Below are positions 8,231 through 15,717 of a DNA stretch of 19,041 bases, piece after piece. This DNA is from Coxiellaceae bacterium (GTDB lineage Bacteria > Pseudomonadota > Gammaproteobacteria > Coxiellales > Coxiellaceae). The notes below the pieces were generated by a model that made no database searches, was not told the origin of the DNA, and worked only from the letters and a program-made list of their open reading frames with translations. The stretch is from positions 1 to 19,041 of the forward strand of contig JABABH010000218.1 in assembly GCA_014238325.1 (NCBI GenBank), in the 5' to 3' direction. The position numbers were made by a program, and so were the translations under genes. The number at the start of each line of letters is the position of its first letter. Position 1 is the first letter of the stretch.

Positions 8231-9055
8231 TCAAATTTCAAGCGTTAGACAGCGAATAGCACCACCTGCTTTCTTAAACTCAGACACGGACTTCTCTATA
8301 ACCTCATATCCTAATCGATTGAGGCGCTCTTGCAAAGTAACCGTTACAAATGGCATAAAAATCACCCCTTGTTTGTCCGGAATATGATCAACCGCTATCA
8401 CCACCGCATTACATACGAAACCATAGGCCTCTTCATCAGAGACGATAATTCGCTGAGCTTCAGGTATAGTCTTTTCAATCAGGCGATTCGTCGCAGCATC
8501 AAACGCTGCTGGATAGTACATCACCTCACCCCGCAGCAAGGTGCAAAAGCAAGTGTCTAAATGATAAAAATGTGTATTGACTAACAAGAGCGGGATCACC
8601 GGCATATCACTACATTGTTCTAACCAAGTCTGCGCATCCAAGTGGGAGCGAAAACCATGCCCCATCCATACCATATTCTTTTCTCGCTGCCATAAGGCAT
8701 CGCCGGCACCTTCAAAACAAATATCGGCAGGAAAGTCTAATACTTGATAGCCATGTGCCTGAAACCATTGCTGAAAATGCAAAGTTTCCGGCTGGCGTTC
8801 TCGATGCATAAAATGGCTCGGCATAACTTTGTTTTGCCATACCCACCCCGCATTAGCCGTAAAGACAAAATCAGGTAGTCCCCGCACCGGATCCACCAGC
8901 TCTACTGTGGCGTAATGACCAAGCGCTGTTTTCAAGGAACGCCATTGCCGTTCAGACTCTGTTCTATCGACCTTTTCTTTTTGCGTCATCCAAGGATTAA
9001 TCGTGTATTCGACTCCAAAATAAGTAGGTGGACACATGAGTAATTTTTTGATCAT
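8231..9055 (-). CDS. arginine dihydrolase-like (guanidine-modifying enzyme superfamily) protein
   Basis: The protein resembles the arginine dihydrolase domain of cyanobacterial ArgZ/AgrE and other members of the amidinotransferase / dimethylargininase superfamily; ArgZ turns arginine into ornithine, CO2 and two ammonia. The N-terminus MCPPTYFGVEYTINPWM is the strongest match. Candidate active-site residues from the chosen start are Asn20 (INPWM), Asn68 (FTANAG), Glu115/Asp119 (FEGAGDA), His165 (FYHLDTCF) and Cys269 (IRCLTLEI), the last as catalytic nucleophile; Asn20 and Asn68 sit where I recall the ArgZ-specific asparagines. I start at 9055 (274 residues), because the family begins there and the longer frame to 9139 runs into dnaE. 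It lies 17 bases after dnaE, with no C-terminal OCD domain, but a separate OCD gene is encoded nearby. Citrulline- or dimethylarginine-hydrolysing activity is the main alternative. Confidence 0.75.
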   Translation of the reverse strand: MIKKLLMCPPTYFGVEYTINPWMTQKEKVDRTESERQWRSLKTALGHYATVELVDPVRGLPDFVFTANAGWVWQNKVMPSHFMHRERQPETLHFQQWFQAHGYQVLDFPADICFEGAGDALWQREKNMVWMGHGFRSHLDAQTWLEQCSDMPVIPLLLVNTHFYHLDTCFCTLLRGEVMYYPAAFDAATNRLIEKTIPEAQRIIVSDEEAYGFVCNAVVIAVDHIPDKQGVIFMPFVTVTLQERLNRLGYEVIEKSVSEFKKAGGAIRCLTLEI

Positions 9056-9072
9056 AAAGGATTCTGCCAAAA

Positions 9073-12000
9073 TTAATGTATCGGTAACGATGTAGACAGT
9101 TGACACAAGTTCGATGGATAGGCTACGAGCATTTTCCATTCAGGAGACTTTTGCAAAACCTGCAACAAATCCTCCTGTGGCTTAATCTTCCATGCATCAC
9201 TCAGTAATAATTTAACAGAGACCGACGCATTATGATAGCCAAGCACAACAGGACATCGACCTCCCTGATAGGGTTGTAGGATGGCCGATAAGCGCTGAAG
9301 CGGCAAGGGTACGTCAACGGGTGTCGATGCTGCTGGATGCCAATCAATCAATAAATACTGAGTGAATTGCTCTCGAAATTGCTGCAAGGGCATGAATTGG
9401 TCAGCGATAATACGAGCTTGACCAGTATACTCATCTGCTTTCACCTGACCCTCGATGATTAAGATAGAATCGGTCATCAGCATCCCTCCTACCGATGCAT
9501 AAAGCTTAGGAAAAATCATCACCTCCGTACGTCCTGTTTGGTCTTCAAACGTGAGCACGGCCATACGTTTACCACGACGCGTCAGCAGACGTCGTATACC
9601 CATGACCAGTCCTGCAATCAATATGCGCTGCCCTTGCACACTTGATAATTCTCCGATGCGAACCGTCATCACTGGATCGAGCTCCGATGCATAGACTTGC
9701 ATCGGATGACCGCTAAAATATAAACCCAAAGCTTCCTTTTCAAACCTGAGCCGTTCCTGCTCAGTCCATTCCTCGACCTCCGCATATTGCGCTTCTTCTC
9801 GTACAGCTTCGGCTCCAAATAAGTCATGCTGGCCTAAGGCCACCCTACGCTGCTGTTGCTCTGCTCCCTGTCTCGCCATACCCATGGTTGCAGCTAAGAC
9901 GGCACGTGATATGCCAAAACTATCCATCGCCCCAGCATGCACCAGAGGTTCCAGTGCGCGCCGAGTGACCTTTTGGCAATCGATACGATGCATAAAATCA
10001 AAAAATGAAAGGAAACGCCCACCGGATGCACGAACAGCTATAATGTGTTCAATAACAGCAGCACCGACCCCTTTTATAGCCCCTAATCCATATTCTATTG
10101 CACCTAATGCATTCACGATAAACGAATAAGATCCCGTATGAATATTCGGAAGATTGATGATCAAACCCATCTTACGCACCGCCTCGACTAAACTCGCTAT
10201 TTTATCCGTATTATCCATATCTGCTGATAAGACGGAGGCCATAAACTCAGCCGGATAATGCGCTTTAAGCCATGCTGTTTGATAGGCAATCAAAGCATAA
10301 GCGGCTGAATGGGATTTGTTAAACCCATAACCCGCGAACTTCTCTATTAAGTCAAAAATATCACTGGCTTGCTGACGATTCAGTCGATTCTTGATGGCTC
10401 CTTCAATAAAAACAGCGCGCTGTTTAGCCATTTCTCGTGCCTTTTTTTTACCCATGGCATGCCGCAATACATCTGCCCCACCTAAGGAATATTCCGCCAA
10501 CACCTGTGCGATCTGCATCACTTGCTCTTGATATAGAATGACCCCATAGGTTGGACGTAAAATAGGCTCTACACGCGGATCAGGATAATGCACAGCCTGC
10601 TTCCCATGCTTACAAGCAATAAAAGTATCGACCATACCCGATTGCAAAGGCCCCGGACGAAATAAAGCAACAAGCGCCATCACATCATCAAAATTATCAG
10701 GCTGTAGGCGACGAATTAGGTCTGTCATACCACGAGATTCCAATTGAAATAACGCTGTCGTATTGCACTGCTTTAATAAAACATAAGTGGCTTTGTCGTC
10801 CAGAGGGAGTCGGTGAATATCGATCATCGACTCTCCATTTGAAGCCAATTTGATATTAATAGCCTTGACTGCTTCATGGATAATGGTCAAGGTACGCAAT
10901 CCTAAAAAATCAAATTTCACCAAGCCAATGGTTTCAACATCATTTTTATCAAACTGCGTGAGCACATGACCCGTATGCGATTCACGATACAAGGGCACAA
11001 AATCCGTTAATTGTGTGGGTGCAATCACAACACCACCCGCATGTTTACCTACGTTGCGGACTAAGCCTTCCATTTTCTTAGCTAAATTCAATAAATTTTT
11101 TGCTGTTTGATCTTCGGCATAAATGTCTTTCAGCCACTGCTCCTGCTTTAAAGCTTTTTCTAAGGTAATGCCAATTTCAAAAGGAATGCATTTCGCAATT
11201 TTATCCACATAACCATAAGGCACACCTAACACACGCCCCACATCCCGCACAACAGCACGCGGGGCCAATGTACCATAAGTGATAATCTGCGCTACCTTAT
11301 CAGCACCATAGCGTTCCCTCACATATTCAATGACACGATCGCGTCCGGTGATACAAAAATCGATATCAAAATCTGGCATGGATACACGTTCTACATTAAG
11401 AAAACGCTCAAATAACAAATCATGCACTAAAGGATCTAAAGCTGTAATACCCAGCAGAAAAGCAACTAAAGACCCAGCACCGGAACCACGACCTGGGCCG
11501 ACAGGAATATCTTGTGCCTTCGCCCAATTTATAAAATCAGCAACAATAAGAAAATAACCGGCAAATCCCATTTGATTAATAACGTCTAACTCTTTTGATA
11601 AACGTTCACGGTATGGCGCATCAGACGAGGCATCCAAAACAGCAACAGAAGCCGCTTGTTGCTCCTGCCAATATTGCGTCAAACGTCCCTGTACTTGTTG
11701 AGACAAATAATCCTCTACATGTAGATGCTCTGGCACTGGAAACGTAGGCAAATAAGGTTGATGCAAGGAAAGTGTGACCGTGCATCGCTTGGCGATTTCT
11801 ATGGTATTCTCCAGCGCTTCTGGAATATCAGCAAATAAAGCAGACATCTCTTGCATGCTTTTCAAATATTGTTGATCACTATAGCGCCTCGGACGCCGCG
11901 CATCCTCTAAAACATAGCCTTGATGAATACAAACCCGAGCTTCGTGGGCTTCAAAATCGTCACGGGATAAAAAGCGCACATCATGCGTCGCGACAACGGG

Positions 12001-12573
12001 TATGCCATGTTGCGATACTAAAGGTAAAATGGCACGGATATAATTTTCTTCAGCATCTCGTTGTGTACGCTGCAATTCAACGTAAAAACGACCAGGAAAA
12101 TGACGAGCCCATCGCTTTAACCGCTGCTCCGCTAACGCATGATCACCTGCTAGCAAAGCCTGACCAATATCCCCTTCACGCCCCCCCGACAGGAGAATTA
12201 ATCCCGCTTCGCATGCCTCTAACCACTCTCGACGAATAAAAACAGCAGCACCGGTATCACTTGCCACATAAGCACGTGATAACAATGCTATTAAATGATG
12301 AAATCCCTGCTCATTTTGGGCCAATGCTGTACAGCGAAAGGTGACTTTGTCTTCTTGCCATACAAGATCCACCCCCAAAATTGGCTTAATACCTTGGTGT
12401 ATCGCAGCTTCATAAAATTTAATCACGGCAAATAAATTCATTTCATCCGTGATGGCAACAGCTGGCATCTTTAAGGCTGTCGCACGCGCCAATAGCGCAT
12501 CAATACGCACCAAACTATCGACAATAGCATAATCACTATGCACTTTCAGGTGGACACAAGCAGGCATGTTCAT
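9073..12573 (-). CDS. dnaE: DNA polymerase III alpha subunit
   Basis: DnaE is the replicative polymerase of the PolIII holoenzyme. I start at the ATG at 12571-12573, which overlaps the ddl stop as ATGA and gives 1166 residues (1160 in E. coli); the longest frame adds ten residues that lie inside ddl. The order is an N-terminal PHP domain (HLKVHSDYAIVDS onward), palm with catalytic aspartates in PDFDIDF (Asp401 and Asp403 from this start) and KFDFLGLR (Asp555), matching E. coli Asp401, Asp403 and Asp555. Fingers (FRPGPLQSGMVD, ILYQEQVMQIA, GYGFNKSHSAAYA), a helix-hairpin-helix region, an internal clamp-binding motif QHDLF at about 915-919 and an OB domain follow. The 3' end is 17 bases from the next gene. 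Coupling of dnaE to ddl is not a common arrangement. Confidence 0.97.
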   Translation of the reverse strand: MNMPACVHLKVHSDYAIVDSLVRIDALLARATALKMPAVAITDEMNLFAVIKFYEAAIHQGIKPILGVDLVWQEDKVTFRCTALAQNEQGFHHLIALLSRAYVASDTGAAVFIRREWLEACEAGLILLSGGREGDIGQALLAGDHALAEQRLKRWARHFPGRFYVELQRTQRDAEENYIRAILPLVSQHGIPVVATHDVRFLSRDDFEAHEARVCIHQGYVLEDARRPRRYSDQQYLKSMQEMSALFADIPEALENTIEIAKRCTVTLSLHQPYLPTFPVPEHLHVEDYLSQQVQGRLTQYWQEQQAASVAVLDASSDAPYRERLSKELDVINQMGFAGYFLIVADFINWAKAQDIPVGPGRGSGAGSLVAFLLGITALDPLVHDLLFERFLNVERVSMPDFDIDFCITGRDRVIEYVRERYGADKVAQIITYGTLAPRAVVRDVGRVLGVPYGYVDKIAKCIPFEIGITLEKALKQEQWLKDIYAEDQTAKNLLNLAKKMEGLVRNVGKHAGGVVIAPTQLTDFVPLYRESHTGHVLTQFDKNDVETIGLVKFDFLGLRTLTIIHEAVKAINIKLASNGESMIDIHRLPLDDKATYVLLKQCNTTALFQLESRGMTDLIRRLQPDNFDDVMALVALFRPGPLQSGMVDTFIACKHGKQAVHYPDPRVEPILRPTYGVILYQEQVMQIAQVLAEYSLGGADVLRHAMGKKKAREMAKQRAVFIEGAIKNRLNRQQASDIFDLIEKFAGYGFNKSHSAAYALIAYQTAWLKAHYPAEFMASVLSADMDNTDKIASLVEAVRKMGLIINLPNIHTGSYSFIVNALGAIEYGLGAIKGVGAAVIEHIIAVRASGGRFLSFFDFMHRIDCQKVTRRALEPLVHAGAMDSFGISRAVLAATMGMARQGAEQQQRRVALGQHDLFGAEAVREEAQYAEVEEWTEQERLRFEKEALGLYFSGHPMQVYASELDPVMTVRIGELSSVQGQRILIAGLVMGIRRLLTRRGKRMAVLTFEDQTGRTEVMIFPKLYASVGGMLMTDSILIIEGQVKADEYTGQARIIADQFMPLQQFREQFTQYLLIDWHPAASTPVDVPLPLQRLSAILQPYQGGRCPVVLGYHNASVSVKLLLSDAWKIKPQEDLLQVLQKSPEWKMLVAYPSNLCQLSTSLPIH

Positions 12574-13685
12574 AGGGGGGCAGGAGGATAAGAGCGAATA
12601 CACCGGGTTTGCTCTCGATAACGGTCTAAAGCCAATGTAATGAGCTGATCCAATAAATCACGACACATCAAACCGCTCGCTTCCCATAAGGTTGGATAGA
12701 GACTCTTCGATGTAAAGCCAGGAATGGTATTAATTTCATTCACCCATATTTTTTCATCACCCTCGACAAAAAAATCAACACGCGCCATACCTGAACAATG
12801 CAAGGCTTGAAAGGTAGCGATAGCCATCTCTTGCAGAGAGATCATCATAGTAGCTGAGACCTCAGCCGGTATGATAAAACGCACACCATCAGAGACATAT
12901 TTCGCATCATATGAATAATAATCCGCATGAGGCAGAATTTCTCCTGCTAGCGAAGCCTTGGGATGATGATTCCCTAAAACAGAACATTCAATTTCTCGTC
13001 CACATATTTTAGGCTCGATCAAGAGACGATCATCAAAACACAAGGCATAGTCAACAGCCTCACGGAACTCAGCCTCATCACTCGCCGGTGAGACGCCCAC
13101 AGAAGAACCTAAGCTGACCGGTTTAATAAATAGATCAGATTGGTCAAAGCGATGGCATAGGTAGGGATACAATCCCTCTACGGAGGTAGAGGGATAGAGC
13201 GTATACCAGTCTGAAGTTGGAATCTTAGCCTCATGTAATAGACGTTTCATCACATCTTTTTCAATACACAAAGCTGAGCTCTGCACATCAGCCCCCACAT
13301 AGGGGACATGCAGTAGGTCCAATAAGCCCTGTAACGCACCATCCTCGCCATGGGTACCATGCACTAAAGGAAAAACACAGTCCGAACGATAATACTGGGT
13401 GATAGAAGCGCGGGATTGCCAAATGTAGGGAGGGTTCCCAAACACCGCTATGACGGGATCAGACTTGAGTTGCTTCAAGAGTGGTTGAGGTCCTTGATCT
13501 ACAAAGGTCGCAAGATCATCCAGCCAATGCCATAAGCCTTGCGGATCAATATAGATGACCGCAATCTCATAACGGGCAGGATTCAGCATAGCGACAACAT
13601 TGCGTGCAGAATGCACAGAAATACTATGCTCTGTAGACTCTCCGCCACAGATGATGGTCAAAGCCAGTTTTTTTTCATTGCTCAT
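12570..13685 (-). CDS. ddl: D-alanine--D-alanine ligase
   Basis: Ddl is the cytosolic ATP-grasp enzyme that makes the D-Ala-D-Ala dipeptide for peptidoglycan precursors. The 371 residues show GGESTEHSISVHSA at 14-27, VHGTHGEDGALQG at about 108-120, FIKPVSLGSSVGVS at 186-199, the Tyr-containing omega-loop region YYSYDAKYVSDG at 256-267, and the metal-ligand NEINTIPGFTSKSLYP at about 317-331. Tyr rather than Phe at the omega-loop position fits a D-Ala-D-Ala rather than D-Ala-D-lactate ligase. Length and the SYDAKY form are of the DdlA type, so it may not be the dcw-cluster ddlB. The start has AGGG about 11 bases upstream. Its stop overlaps the dnaE start. A perfect 10-base-pair stem occurs inside the coding sequence at 13172-13195. 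Confidence 0.95.
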   Translation of the reverse strand: MSNEKKLALTIICGGESTEHSISVHSARNVVAMLNPARYEIAVIYIDPQGLWHWLDDLATFVDQGPQPLLKQLKSDPVIAVFGNPPYIWQSRASITQYYRSDCVFPLVHGTHGEDGALQGLLDLLHVPYVGADVQSSALCIEKDVMKRLLHEAKIPTSDWYTLYPSTSVEGLYPYLCHRFDQSDLFIKPVSLGSSVGVSPASDEAEFREAVDYALCFDDRLLIEPKICGREIECSVLGNHHPKASLAGEILPHADYYSYDAKYVSDGVRFIIPAEVSATMMISLQEMAIATFQALHCSGMARVDFFVEGDEKIWVNEINTIPGFTSKSLYPTLWEASGLMCRDLLDQLITLALDRYREQTRCIRSYPPAPL

Positions 13686-13789
13686 CGATGCTTATACCCT
13701 AAGAACATAGCCTACGCCTCCGATGCAAAGAGACGCAAACACGTGGTGTGGCCGGTGCCCAGACTCTACGGGATTTTAGGATAGTTTAC

Positions 13790-13822
13790 AAAAAAAAGCA
13801 CGAGGTATCGAGCCTCGTGCTT
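13790..13822 (-). terminator. rho-independent terminator of the LbtU-like porin gene
   Basis: On the minus strand a perfect 10-base-pair stem (AAGCACGAGG / CCTCGTGCTT, arms at 13813-13822 and 13796-13805) with a seven-base loop is followed by a run of T (A on the plus strand, 13790-13797). It lies 37 bases downstream of the porin stop and separates the porin from ddl. Confidence 0.92.
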
Positions 13823-13858
13823 ATCACAGTGAGCGATCTTGAATCTAAACGGATACGC

Positions 13859-15364
13859 TTAAAAATAAATATCAAATACCGCATCCACGGTATTATCAGT
13901 CTTACCCAGTCCAGACCGTGTATCGGGAGACATCGTCGTCAGAGCCGGATTTGCAAGCGACGCATTCCCAGGGTAGTTGATACCATGTGCATATTCTATG
14001 GTCAATAGCGTATGACGCACGGGGGTAATATTATAGAAAACAGTATATCGGTCCTCAGGTAAACCCAAGGAAACTGCTTGCCAGGTATGCTCATATCCCA
14101 CGCCCACAGCACTGGATCTCGGGCCGATATGGAAATTATACGCTTCTTCTAAATATAATAATTTAGGACGTGCTCCGTGACCCAGGTAACGCATATCTTG
14201 GGTAGCAAAGTTTGTTGCCGTCTGTGTATATTCTGCACGCAAAGCCACAGGACCCAAAGAGAGCACACTCCAGGCATTTTCAGCAGGTACAGCCTTCATC
14301 CAAGAAAAATCACCCGTCGCTGTCGGGGGATGATGAGGGTCAACTATAGGTTTCATCGCCACATTATTCTTAAAAACACCCTGTACCGTGGAAGCATCGG
14401 TAAAGTTAGAAATATAACTCGCCCCTACTTCACCGGACACTTCATGATTTATTTTGAAGTGATAGCCGAGCGAGGCTCCCCAATGATAAGGATGCTGGTC
14501 ACCTCTAATGACGGCAAGTCCTTGGTAGACATAAGCTTCAGCTTGCAGCGCATTACTACCTGTCTGCTGAAAACCTATTTCGGCTGCTTTCACCCGCGTA
14601 CGTGCAGCAAAGGTGACAGGAGCTCTTTCGGCAAGGTTACTGGTATGTCGGCCAAAGGGTACACGCATCTCTCCGATAGTGAAGAAAAAAGGAGATCGAC
14701 TAAGATTCCCAATCGTAATAAAGCCAGAAAAAAGAGAAAATTTAAAACCAAGTTTCCCATTTTTATTCAGATCATCGGTGTTATACATCGTATTAACGTA
14801 GGCAGTTATCCATTCTGTCGCTTGGAAAAGAGCCATAAAATTCATACTATTCAAGTCAAAACTGCCTTTCCGGGCTGCTGCGTTAGACATATGATCGTCC
14901 AGGATTGCAGCCTCCATAGAAGCTCCTACCGTCAGTCGTGGATAGCTAGGCGCGTGTAGCCCTAATGATTTTGCTTCTTTCTGCTCACTATAATTGCGTT
15001 TCAGCACACCAATATCGGTTCGCACAGAAGGTAAGCTGCTGATCAAATTGCCACCAGCGTAGTCGTCATCTTTCTTAAAATACGTGCCTAGCATGACGGA
15101 ACCATGCTGATGTGCACATAATTCATGAACACAACGAGAGGAATGCAGGTGACTATGCTTAATTTTATTATGAGCAAGGGCTAATGCTTGTCGATGTTGC
15201 TCAGAAAAAAGCTCATCAACTTGATGCTGAATAGACTTAAGCCATTGATTTTCTTTTATCTTTCTATGTCTTTTGGGACTAGCATGCGCAATAAATACGG
15301 ACGTGCTGCCCAGCACTGCTGAAAGACAAATCATCGTGGCGAGAATGGTATGTTTAAGACTCAT
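13859..15364 (-). CDS. LbtU-like outer-membrane porin
   Basis: The protein looks like an outer-membrane beta-barrel of the LbtU-type siderophore porin family known from Legionella. I start at the ATG at 15362-15364, which has AGAGGG four bases upstream (501 residues); the longest frame adds 15 residues without a site. Residues 1-28 form a Sec signal peptide (MSLKHTILATMICLSAVLG, cleavage near AHA). A charged helical stretch follows, then a His/Cys-rich segment (residues 65-87), then LbtU-like barrel segments: NLISSLPSVRTDIGVLK, GFITIGNLSRSPFFFTIGEMRVPFGR and LGYHFKIN...GASYISNFTD. The chain ends VFDIYF, with the terminal aromatic residue typical of outer-membrane barrels. Substrate is unknown; a siderophore is suggested only by the family. 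The gene stands alone, with its own terminator at 13790-13822. Confidence 0.72.
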   Translation of the reverse strand: MSLKHTILATMICLSAVLGSTSVFIAHASPKRHRKIKENQWLKSIQHQVDELFSEQHRQALALAHNKIKHSHLHSSRCVHELCAHQHGSVMLGTYFKKDDDYAGGNLISSLPSVRTDIGVLKRNYSEQKEAKSLGLHAPSYPRLTVGASMEAAILDDHMSNAAARKGSFDLNSMNFMALFQATEWITAYVNTMYNTDDLNKNGKLGFKFSLFSGFITIGNLSRSPFFFTIGEMRVPFGRHTSNLAERAPVTFAARTRVKAAEIGFQQTGSNALQAEAYVYQGLAVIRGDQHPYHWGASLGYHFKINHEVSGEVGASYISNFTDASTVQGVFKNNVAMKPIVDPHHPPTATGDFSWMKAVPAENAWSVLSLGPVALRAEYTQTATNFATQDMRYLGHGARPKLLYLEEAYNFHIGPRSSAVGVGYEHTWQAVSLGLPEDRYTVFYNITPVRHTLLTIEYAHGINYPGNASLANPALTTMSPDTRSGLGKTDNTVDAVFDIYF

Positions 15365-15420
15365 GATTCCCTCTGCTGGTTTAAAGGGAACGAGACAACC
15401 CTGTCGCATCCACCAGATGG

Positions 15421-15448
15421 GTATAATTTTGACAGAACCGATTTGTAA
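15421..15448 (-). promoter_or_regulatory. possible promoter of the LbtU-like porin gene
   Basis: On the minus strand TTATAC at 15421-15426 could act as a -10, with TTACAA at 15443-15448 as a weak -35 at a 16-base spacing. The site is about 60 bases before the porin ATG. I searched nearby for a Fur box and saw no convincing match. Confidence 0.3.
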
Positions 15449-15674
15449 TTTTACTTTAAAATCAATAGATTAGAGTTTAATGTGGTCATCTAGTGCGCTA
15501 TGCTGACTCCATTCGCTAGAACTAGATCTCTCTAGATAAATAAAGAGCTGTATAAAAAATATACCATACTTTAGAGTATTGTTCAAGCTTAGGGCTACGA
15601 TCTAAGATGGTTGAATAGGGAGTGCGGCAAGACGATACCACTTGGGTAGGCTCACCCGCATAAGGCAAGCCGAG

Positions 15675-15711
15675 CCTCTCACCTCGTACTCTAGGAGATT
15701 GAGGTGAGAGG
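15675..15711 (-). repeat. perfect 11-bp inverted repeat after the first unknown paralog
   Basis: CCTCTCACCTC at 15675-15685 pairs with GAGGTGAGAGG at 15701-15711. The loop contains a smaller CTC/GAG stem. It begins seven bases past the stop codon of the 15718-17316 gene. No T-run follows on the minus strand, so it is not a textbook intrinsic terminator; it may protect or end that transcript. Confidence 0.6.
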
Positions 15712-15717
15712 AGAGCG

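Larger units (their letters stand above)
15365..15717. other. intergenic region between the porin and the first unknown paralog
   Basis: These 353 bases hold no convincing gene. From 15365 to about 15480 they form the A/T-rich leader and likely promoter of the porin. Around 15510-15540 there is a stretch with several CTAG motifs near an AGATCT. The part near the paralog has two inverted repeats: GGGT/ACCC around 15644-15657, and a stronger 11-base-pair hairpin at 15675-15711. Confidence 0.6.

Noticed and set aside
9056..9139. 28-residue N-terminal extension of the arginine dihydrolase-like protein
   Set aside because: It overlaps the 3' end of dnaE, and family members start at the MIKKLLMCPP position.
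12574..12603. Ten extra N-terminal residues for DnaE
   Set aside because: They lie inside ddl; the ATG at 12573 gives a classic ATGA overlap and the family N-terminus.
14177..14959. 260-codon plus-strand open frame opposite the porin gene
   Set aside because: It lies wholly antisense to a gene with signal peptide, barrel motifs, ribosome binding site and terminator; its translation is rich in Arg, Thr and Cys with no recognisable domain.
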